DNA of 64,000 bases from Actinomyces glycerinitolerans. Its GTDB lineage: Bacteria > Actinomycetota > Actinomycetes > Actinomycetales > Actinomycetaceae. The position numbers and the translations under genes were made by a program. Below the pieces are notes generated by a model. It was not told the origin of the DNA. It did not search any database and saw nothing but the letters and a program-made list of their open reading frames with translations. Below are positions 57,820-64,000 of this stretch, piece after piece (the stretch's first letter is position 1; each line of letters starts with the position of its first letter). The stretch spans positions 124,001 to 188,000 of the forward strand of contig NZ_FQTT01000014.1 in the NCBI RefSeq assembly GCF_900098745.1, in the 5' to 3' direction.

Positions 57820-59184
57820 TCATGCCAACGTGATCCGCAGGCAGGTTGCCCACCGTGTCGCGGACGGGGGTACAGTAACGACGGTCGTATCGCCATCTGC
57901 GTGGAATTGCAGTGGTCCGCTGCCGAGCATGTTGACTGCGCTCAGTTTGGCGCCGACGTGCAGGGTAGTAGCCGGAATCGAGTCTGCGCCGGAGAGGCCG
58001 AACGCGTACAGAGCTCCATCACGCTGCGTGAGGTGCCAGCTCAGATCGTCGTCGGACGTTACGGATGGCGGGTTCTCGGGCGGGCGGGTGGAGTAAATGC
58101 CCTCGCCGCAGACCTGCATCCACTCGCCCAGATCTCGCAGGAACCGCCTGACTGAAGGAACCATCCGCCCGCGTGCGTCGGGCCCGATGCCGATCAGGTA
58201 GTTACCGCCACCGGCGACGATCCTCACCAGGTTGCCGATCGTCTCGGCAGTTGACTTGGCGGGATCATCCGGTCGCATCGCGCACCACTCCTTGGTGAGG
58301 GAGATACACGCCTCCCAGGGCACCCGCAACGGAGTTGACGGAAGCTGCTGCTCCGGGGTCAGGTAGTTCTGGTGTGGCCCCGGAACCTCTCGGTCAACCA
58401 CGAGAATGCCTGGCTGCGCTTTGCGTGCGGTACGCGCGATGCCGTCGATGTCAATCGGCTCCTTGGGCGCGCAGACCCAACCTCCATCAAGCCAGAGTAC
58501 CGAGAATGGGCCGTAGCCGGTCAGGATCTCCTCGATCTGGTCACGGGTGAACTCCACGAAGCGGTTCCATGCCCGCGGATGGGTGTGGATGCTGTAGTTG
58601 TGGAAGCGATCTTTGATTGGTACAGATCGGTTCCAGTACTCCGGGCGCGACCAGTCCGCCTTGGAGAAGTACGCTCCCATTTCCAGGCCGTTGTCGCGGA
58701 AGGCCTCGGTGACTTCCCGGAGCACATCACGTCGGAGGCCGGACTCTTCGGACGTGCACTTTAGATTGGTGTACTGGGAGTCGTACATGCAGAACCCGTC
58801 GTGATGCTTTGTGGTGAATACGCAGTACCGCATCCCAGCCGCTGCGCAGGCACTGGCCCACTCTTGCGCATCGAAGTCTTCGCCGGTGAACGTGCGGGCT
58901 TGGTCGTAGTACCAGGTGTGGTACTCGGCGTCGGTCCCATGCCAATCCTCGGGCGGGTCTGTGAACCAGCCGAGGTCTTCGCGGTGTAGGGACCAGGACC
59001 CGCCCTGTCCGATAGAGGTATAGATCCCCCAGTGGATGATGACGCCTACCTTGAGGTCTTGCCAGTGCCCAAGGCTCTGCCTGACCAACGGATCTGACGG
59101 CCAGACATACTCGGGCGCGGGCTCGTGCTGTACAGCTCCTGCTGCCGCCAACGGGGCTGGCGTGAGATCGGCCTCGGTGGTCAT
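57820..59184 (-). CDS. GH29 alpha-L-fucosidase
   Basis: A 454-residue intracellular exo-fucosidase with no signal peptide. GH29 signatures are VGVIIHWGIYTSIGQGGSW near 47-64, CVFTTKHHDGFCMYDS at 121-136 with the His pair that contacts fucose, and SVLWLDGGW with the nucleophile Asp233. A small beta domain ends the protein (about 375-454). It would remove terminal alpha-1,2-fucose from xyloglucan side chains or host glycans. ATG at 59184 overlaps the stop of the GH42 gene by one base (TAATG). Confidence 0.93.
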   Translation of the reverse strand: MTTEADLTPAPLAAAGAVQHEPAPEYVWPSDPLVRQSLGHWQDLKVGVIIHWGIYTSIGQGGSWSLHREDLGWFTDPPEDWHGTDAEYHTWYYDQARTFTGEDFDAQEWASACAAAGMRYCVFTTKHHDGFCMYDSQYTNLKCTSEESGLRRDVLREVTEAFRDNGLEMGAYFSKADWSRPEYWNRSVPIKDRFHNYSIHTHPRAWNRFVEFTRDQIEEILTGYGPFSVLWLDGGWVCAPKEPIDIDGIARTARKAQPGILVVDREVPGPHQNYLTPEQQLPSTPLRVPWEACISLTKEWCAMRPDDPAKSTAETIGNLVRIVAGGGNYLIGIGPDARGRMVPSVRRFLRDLGEWMQVCGEGIYSTRPPENPPSVTSDDDLSWHLTQRDGALYAFGLSGADSIPATTLHVGAKLSAVNMLGSGPLQFHADGDTTVVTVPPSATRWATCLRITLA

Positions 59185-61292
59185 TATTGGTACTCCCTGT
59201 TGAGATCAGATTCGAGGTGGGTGGAGTAGTCGGCGGGCTTGTGAATGGCAACTGACACCGCATGGGCTGCATTGGGCTGAAGCCGAATGACTGCGCAACT
59301 CCCGGCCCTAAGCAGGCCACCTTCGGAGAGGTCGATACCGCTCATCAGGTCGACGCCAGGCGCGGTGACGTCGACGTCGATCTCGCCATCGTGCATCAGG
59401 AAGAGGTAGTCGGCGTCGCGGGAACGCCGTACAACCGCTTCAATCCCTAGCGGAGCAGCGCCAACGACGGTCGGCTTGACGTCGGCGTCGTGCAGAATGA
59501 GGCACCACAGGTCCTGCAACGAAGGCCGCGTAAGCTGCGCGGATACGTACCATGCGGACCCGGCGCCTGCCCGGGCCCAGGTTATCGCCGGCAGACCGGC
59601 AAGCGGGCCTTCCGCATATGAGTACACGGAACGTGCGTGCGTAAGGTGCACGTGTTCGGTCCAGGCAACGGCGTCCAACGGCTTTCCCCGGGCGCTGAGC
59701 AGCCTGTGCCGCACGCCCGGCTCGAGCGGGCACAGCGCCTCGGAGTAGGCCCCCAGCAGATCGCGCAGGCGGCCTGGATAGCCGCCGGGTAGCACCCGCA
59801 TATTCGAGTCGGCCAAACCACTGAGATAGGTGACCACCACCGTTCCGCCGGTGCGGGCGAAAGCGCTGATCCAGGCGGCGGTTTGCTCGTCCATGGGATA
59901 CAGGCAGGGGACGACCAGCAGGCGATAGGAGTCCAGTGAGGCGCCGGGGGCGACGAAGTCGGTGGCGATTCCGAGCCGGCGTAGGGCGCGATGGGTCGCG
60001 CGCAATTCCTTCGCATAGATGATGTCCGCACTGGGCAGGTCAGGAGTCTGAAGCGACCACCAGCCGTCGGCGTGCCACACGATCGCAACGTCAGCGTGGA
60101 CGATCGGTCCGTCTACGGGCGGCAGATGGACCTCGTCTAGGCGTTTCAGGATCTGTCCCAGCTGCACGACGGTGCGAAAGCCCTCACTGTCGACCCCGGC
60201 GTGGGGGAGCATTCCCGAGTGCCACTGCTCGGCACCGGCTGTCGAGGCTCGCCACTGGAAAAACATGCATGACTGCGAGCCGCGTGCGATGTAGCCCAGG
60301 CTATCGCGGATGGTGCGTTCGGGGGGCTTCGGTAGAGCCCTGCCGCGCAGCTTGATCTGCGTGGCATTCTGCTCCATGAGTATCCAAGGGCCGCCGCTCC
60401 AGGAGCGCGCCAGGTCGGAACCGTAGGCGACGTGCGCCTCGGCCTCGTGAGAGGTGGAGTCCAGGTAATGGTCGAGGGAGATAACGTCCAAATCCTCGGC
60501 CCAGGACCACTGCTCGAGGTTGTTCCAGTCCGGGAGCATGAAGTTGGTGGTGATAGGGACCGTGGAACCGGCCGCGCGTATCTGTTCTGCCTGCTCCAGG
60601 TAGGCGCTGCGCATCTCATCGGACGAATACCGGCGGAAGTCCAGAACCAGCCCGGGATTGGGCAGATACTGTGTGGCGACCGGCGGCAGGATCTCGTCCC
60701 AGGAACCGTAGCGCTGCGACCAGAAGCTGGTGCCCCAGGCGTCGTTCAGATTATCGAGGTCGCCGTACTTGTCCTTGAGCCAGTGACGGAACCCGCGCTC
60801 GGCATGCGGGCCGTAATCGATGGTTCCGTACTCATTGTGCACGTGCCACCCCCGCAGTGCCGGATGCTTGCCATAGCGCTCGGCCAGCAAGCGGGAGATA
60901 CGTCGGCATGCCTCGCGGTAGGCAGGGGCCGCAATGGCATAGGTGTCACGTGAGCCGTGGCGCAGCTGGACGCCGCTGGGCGTAACGGCGAGGGCGTCGG
61001 GATGCGCCAGGGTGAACCAAGGTGGGGGAGAGGCAGTCGGGGTCGCCAGAAAGAATCCGATACCCGCGTCAGCGAGTAGCTCGATCGCGTCATCGAGCCA
61101 GCCGAATTCGTAGTGGCCCTCGCGGGGCTCCATGGAGGCCCACGAGAACGGGCAGACGGTTACGGTGTTCACGTGGGCTTTTCGCATGAGGGCGACGTCT
61201 TCCCGCCACACCTCACGCGGCCACTGGTCGGGGTTCCAGTCCCCTCCGTACAGGAGGTGCCCAGGGTCGAACGGCTGATGGCACGTACTCAC
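59184..61292 (-). CDS. GH42 beta-galactosidase
   Basis: A 702-residue cytoplasmic beta-galactosidase. LLYGGDWNPDQWP at 13-25 is the usual GH42 start; the acid/base is Glu154 in WHVHNEYG and the nucleophile Glu307 in ILMEQNATQ. After the barrel come the trimerisation domain (LLVVPCLYPMDEQTAAWI) and a small beta domain. GH42 enzymes act on galactosides and arabinogalactans; here the galactose of xyloglucan side chains, exposed after defucosylation, is a fitting substrate. ATG at 61292 overlaps the GH31 stop by four bases. Confidence 0.93.
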   Translation of the reverse strand: MSTCHQPFDPGHLLYGGDWNPDQWPREVWREDVALMRKAHVNTVTVCPFSWASMEPREGHYEFGWLDDAIELLADAGIGFFLATPTASPPPWFTLAHPDALAVTPSGVQLRHGSRDTYAIAAPAYREACRRISRLLAERYGKHPALRGWHVHNEYGTIDYGPHAERGFRHWLKDKYGDLDNLNDAWGTSFWSQRYGSWDEILPPVATQYLPNPGLVLDFRRYSSDEMRSAYLEQAEQIRAAGSTVPITTNFMLPDWNNLEQWSWAEDLDVISLDHYLDSTSHEAEAHVAYGSDLARSWSGGPWILMEQNATQIKLRGRALPKPPERTIRDSLGYIARGSQSCMFFQWRASTAGAEQWHSGMLPHAGVDSEGFRTVVQLGQILKRLDEVHLPPVDGPIVHADVAIVWHADGWWSLQTPDLPSADIIYAKELRATHRALRRLGIATDFVAPGASLDSYRLLVVPCLYPMDEQTAAWISAFARTGGTVVVTYLSGLADSNMRVLPGGYPGRLRDLLGAYSEALCPLEPGVRHRLLSARGKPLDAVAWTEHVHLTHARSVYSYAEGPLAGLPAITWARAGAGSAWYVSAQLTRPSLQDLWCLILHDADVKPTVVGAAPLGIEAVVRRSRDADYLFLMHDGEIDVDVTAPGVDLMSGIDLSEGGLLRAGSCAVIRLQPNAAHAVSVAIHKPADYSTHLESDLNREYQ

Positions 61293-63418
61293 CGGGAGCC
61301 TCCTTCACTTCCGACCAAATCGATCGGCACGGAGCCCTCGCGGGCGAACAGCCCCAGGGAGTGCACGTCGTAGACGCGTCGGATGAAGCGGCCTCCGTCT
61401 GCGCAGTCAACGACTTCGCCGTCTATGAGGTGTCGCCAAACTCCCCGCGGCAGGTAAACGTCGACCGCACCGTCCGGACGGAATACGGGTGCTACCAGCA
61501 CGTCGGGCCCGAGCATGTACTGCAGATCCAGGTCCCGTGCGGCGGGATCACGCGGGAACTGCATGAACATGGGACGCATCATGGGATGACCGTGCTCTCG
61601 GGCGCCCTCCGCGGTGCTGAGCAGGTACGGTCGCAGCCGGTCCTTGAGCAGCGCGAACTCGCGCATGACATCGACGCTCTCGTCGTCGAAGAGCCAGGGC
61701 ACCCGGTAGGAATTCGAGCCGTGCAGCCGAGAATGGGAGCTCAGCAGACCGAAGGCGACCCAGCGTTTGAACAGCAATGGGTCCGGCGTCCCCTCAAAGC
61801 CACCGATGTCATGGCTCCAGTAGCCGAATCCCGATGCGGCCAGCGACAGCCCACCGCGCAGACACTGAGCCATGGCGGGGTAGCTGGACTCGCAGTCCCC
61901 ACCCCAGTGAACCGGGAATGCCTGGCTGCCGGCGGTCGCGGAGCGCGCGAATAGCACCGCCTCGCCGGTTCCGCGCCGCCGCTCAAGCAGACGGAACACC
62001 GCTTCGTTGTAGCGGCGAGTGTAGAAGTTGTGCTCCCGCAGCGGGTCCGATCCGCCCGCCCACATCACGCCGTCCACGGGAACCCGCTCGCCGAAGTCGG
62101 TCTTGAAGCAATCGACGCCGTCGTCGAGCAGTTGCTCCAGCTTGTCGGTGAACCAAGCGGTGGCATCGGGGTTGGTGAAATCGACCAGGCCCATGCCTGC
62201 TTGCCACAGGTCGGTCTGCCAAATCGCGCCGTCGGCACGCCGCAGCAGATAGCCGCGGTCTGCGGCCTCGTCGAATAGCCGGGATTGCTCGGCAATATAG
62301 GGATTGATCCAGGTACATACGCGCAGGCCTCGAGCGTGTAGCTTGTCAATTAGACCGCGAGGATCCGGGAAAGTCGCGGGATCCCACGCGAAGTCCGACC
62401 AGTGGAAGCCGCGCATCCAGAAGCAGTCGAAGTGGAACACGGAGAGCGGGATGCCCCGCTCGGCCATCCCGTCAACGAATGACAGGACGGTGTCCTCGTC
62501 GTAGTTTGTGGTGAAAGAGGTCGACAGCCACAGGCCGAAGGACCACTCGGGGAGCTTCGCCGGGCGACCGGAACGGGCGGTGTACCGCTCCAGTACTTCC
62601 AGCGGCTCCCCACCGCCGTAGATCTCGTACCGCAGCGTCTCGCCCGGGACGGAGAACTGGGTGGCGGAGACGTTCTCGGAACCGATTTCGAAGGAGACGG
62701 GGCCGGCGTCGTCCACGAAGAGTCCGTAGCCCTGTGAGGAAAGCAGGAAGGGGATGTTCTTATATGCCTGCTCAGAGCTGGTCCCTCCATCGGCATTCCA
62801 CACGTCGACCGCCTGACCGTTCCTGACGAAGGCGCCGAACCGCTCCCCGAGGCCGTAAAGGCGCTCTCCCGGGCCGAGACTCAGCTGTTCGTACACGTAG
62901 GGGCCACCCGCCGCAAGATGGGTGTCAAGTGGTTGTGCACCGTCGTCATAGTCTCCGCCGGTCGGCCCTGAGGTCGGGCGCACGCGGGCATAGCCCACGG
63001 AGCGCTCCGTGGACGCGGTGAGGAAGGCCCCGTCCCAGAAGTACTCGACTAGCCAAGGCCCATAAAGGCGAACGCGGGCCTCAAGCCGTCCCGAGCGCAA
63101 GGTGACCGAAGACCCATCGTCCGCCCGCCTCACCTCGGCGTCGACCTCGCTTCCTGGCATGAGGGGGAAGGCCGGAGTCGGCGTCGGGGTGCCACCGTGA
63201 TGGGTGATACGTACACCGATTACGTCGGTCGCCGGTGCGTCGAGGGTGATTGTGAATACCGGGGTGTTGAGCGTGTCGCCTCGTGAGGCAATATGGCGTG
63301 TGGGGGCGAATACGCGCAGGGAGTGACCATCTTCGGCAATGTTTACGTCATATACTTCGCTGGGGTGGAGAAGTGTGACGTTATCGCGGGTAAGCCAGTA
63401 GCCGTTCGAAAACTTCAT
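61289..63418 (-). CDS. yicI: GH31 alpha-xylosidase (YicI type)
   Basis: A 709-residue retaining alpha-xylosidase without signal peptide. The nucleophile is Asp441 in CFKTDFGERVP and the acid/base Asp508 in HWGGDCESS. The residues that set xylose preference in E. coli YicI (Cys-Phe in FDCFWM and Lys before the nucleophile Asp) are kept as Cys332, Phe333 and Lys439. The N-terminal beta domain includes GLGERFGAFVRNGQ, which closes the active site. It removes the non-reducing-end xylose from xyloglucan oligosaccharides or isoprimeverose. ATG at 63418 follows AAGGAAAG. The preceding gene ends 44 bp upstream, so the operon continues past the edge. Confidence 0.95.
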   Translation of the reverse strand: MKFSNGYWLTRDNVTLLHPSEVYDVNIAEDGHSLRVFAPTRHIASRGDTLNTPVFTITLDAPATDVIGVRITHHGGTPTPTPAFPLMPGSEVDAEVRRADDGSSVTLRSGRLEARVRLYGPWLVEYFWDGAFLTASTERSVGYARVRPTSGPTGGDYDDGAQPLDTHLAAGGPYVYEQLSLGPGERLYGLGERFGAFVRNGQAVDVWNADGGTSSEQAYKNIPFLLSSQGYGLFVDDAGPVSFEIGSENVSATQFSVPGETLRYEIYGGGEPLEVLERYTARSGRPAKLPEWSFGLWLSTSFTTNYDEDTVLSFVDGMAERGIPLSVFHFDCFWMRGFHWSDFAWDPATFPDPRGLIDKLHARGLRVCTWINPYIAEQSRLFDEAADRGYLLRRADGAIWQTDLWQAGMGLVDFTNPDATAWFTDKLEQLLDDGVDCFKTDFGERVPVDGVMWAGGSDPLREHNFYTRRYNEAVFRLLERRRGTGEAVLFARSATAGSQAFPVHWGGDCESSYPAMAQCLRGGLSLAASGFGYWSHDIGGFEGTPDPLLFKRWVAFGLLSSHSRLHGSNSYRVPWLFDDESVDVMREFALLKDRLRPYLLSTAEGAREHGHPMMRPMFMQFPRDPAARDLDLQYMLGPDVLVAPVFRPDGAVDVYLPRGVWRHLIDGEVVDCADGGRFIRRVYDVHSLGLFAREGSVPIDLVGSEGGSR

Positions 63419-63462
63419 GAAGATATCTTTCCTTGGATCATTCAGGGGTTTGTGCTGGGTGT

Positions 63463-64000
63463 TTAATTCGCTGCGGCTTCTATACCCAACAGGGCGATTG
63501 GGCCGCTGAGGCGAATGCGCACTCGACCCACGTCATAGGGATCTTCCGCACTGACGGTAAGTGGGACCCGGAGCGGCTCACCCGTGATGGCGTCAACGAC
63601 TTCGGCCGCTGGAGACGTGATAGCGCAGGGATCCGCCAGCCGGCGCGTCCGGAGCTCGGAGACCCGCGTTCCCGCGGGCAGGATGAAGTCGCAGGTACCG
63701 CTGCCTGCCTCAGGCCTAAGTTCTTCCCCATGCGCCGGGGAGGCGGCCGCGCGGGCGAGGCCGGATAGATCTTCGGCGCGACTCGTGTCGATGAAGGCGG
63801 GTGCGGCCGAGGCCGTCTGAGGCCGCCGGGTGAGGTCAGTGGGCAGGACGAATACACGCTCGAAGACGGTTGTTTCCTGGGCGCTGGAGCGGGCGATGCG
63901 AACTCGGAACGGGCCGTCGGGGAGTTCCCAGGCAGCGGTATCAGGTGCGAAGACCTCGAGGCGATCGAATGGGATCACGAGATCGACCGAGGCGTGGTCC
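63463..64000 (-). CDS. Probable GH3 beta-glucosidase, C-terminal part (cut by window edge)
   Basis: The reading frame is open to the right edge; about 179 C-terminal residues are visible. The first stretch, VDLVIPFDRLEVFAPDT followed by AAWELPDGPFRVRIARSS, matches the fibronectin-III-like domain that ends GH3 glycosidases (the pattern of a Trp, a Pro-x-Gly-x-Phe strand and a closing Ser-Ser). A further 110 residues, Pro- and Ala-rich then beta-like, extend beyond it. A GH3 beta-glucosidase is what the locus lacks to clip backbone glucose between alpha-xylosidase steps. The catalytic part is outside the window, so the call is provisional. Confidence 0.5.
   Translation of the reverse strand, partial: DHASVDLVIPFDRLEVFAPDTAAWELPDGPFRVRIARSSAQETTVFERVFVLPTDLTRRPQTASAAPAFIDTSRAEDLSGLARAAASPAHGEELRPEAGSGTCDFILPAGTRVSELRTRRLADPCAITSPAAEVVDAITGEPLRVPLTVSAEDPYDVGRVRIRLSGPIALLGIEAAAN

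Overview
This is a high-GC Gram-positive chromosome segment, most likely from the family Actinomycetaceae (Actinomyces or a close relative). That rests on gene order (truB-ribF-rpsO-pnp, pnp-M16 peptidase-dapB-dapA, DUF3040-mraZ-dcw cluster-pgeF-sepF-yggT-wag31-lspA-rluD-dnaE), on actinobacterial families (PAC2, HelD, DUF3040, Wag31), on GTG/TTG starts, and on many TANNNT boxes 6-8 nt before a start codon, the signature of leaderless mRNAs. No tRNA, rRNA, CRISPR array or intact insertion sequence was seen.

Region by region. 1-7.3 kb: translation, RNA and flavin genes (truB tail, ribF, rpsO, pnp), with a secreted esterase lipoprotein and a FucO-type lactaldehyde reductase on the other strand. 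7.5-12.8 kb: M16 peptidase, dapB and dapA, interrupted by a small membrane protein, a second 21-codon dapB start, a PEBP-family gene, a MITE-like inverted-repeat element and an acetyltransferase. 12.8-23.4 kb: two overlapping acyl-CoA ligases, a HelD-type RNA polymerase ATPase, a PAC2 protein, a SpeE-like methyltransferase, DinB and DUF3040. 23.4-25.4 kb: a two-domain FMN/Fe-S oxidoreductase lying between DUF3040 and mraZ. 25.9-47 kb: the division and cell wall cluster, largely joined by ATGA or GTGA overlaps, running from mraZ through ftsZ to two tandem DivIVA-type genes, lspA, rluD and an acetyltransferase; dnaE follows. 51-53.2 kb: a DUF559 nuclease-like gene bracketed by two nearly identical 61-bp hairpins, an S4 RNA-binding protein and a hypothetical gene.

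53.2-64 kb: a minus-strand carbohydrate locus. Transcription enters from beyond the right edge: a probable GH3 glycosidase (cut by the edge), a GH31 alpha-xylosidase with the YicI residue pattern, a GH42 beta-galactosidase, a GH29 alpha-L-fucosidase, a DUF624 membrane protein, two ABC permeases and a large solute-binding lipoprotein. Fucosidase, beta-galactosidase, alpha-xylosidase and beta-glucosidase together are the exo-activities needed to take apart fucosylated xyloglucan oligosaccharides, and none of the fully visible enzymes has a signal peptide. The best reading is import of the oligosaccharide followed by cytoplasmic breakdown. This is the strongest candidate for an undescribed system in the window.

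Regulatory highlights: four 10-bp MraZ boxes over the mraZ promoter plus two unexpected reversed box clusters upstream; an internal promoter flanked by inverted repeats inside the sugar locus; palindromic operators before fucO, the acyl-CoA ligase pair and the FMN oxidoreductase; and strong hairpin terminators after rpsO, pnp, DUF3040 and wag31.
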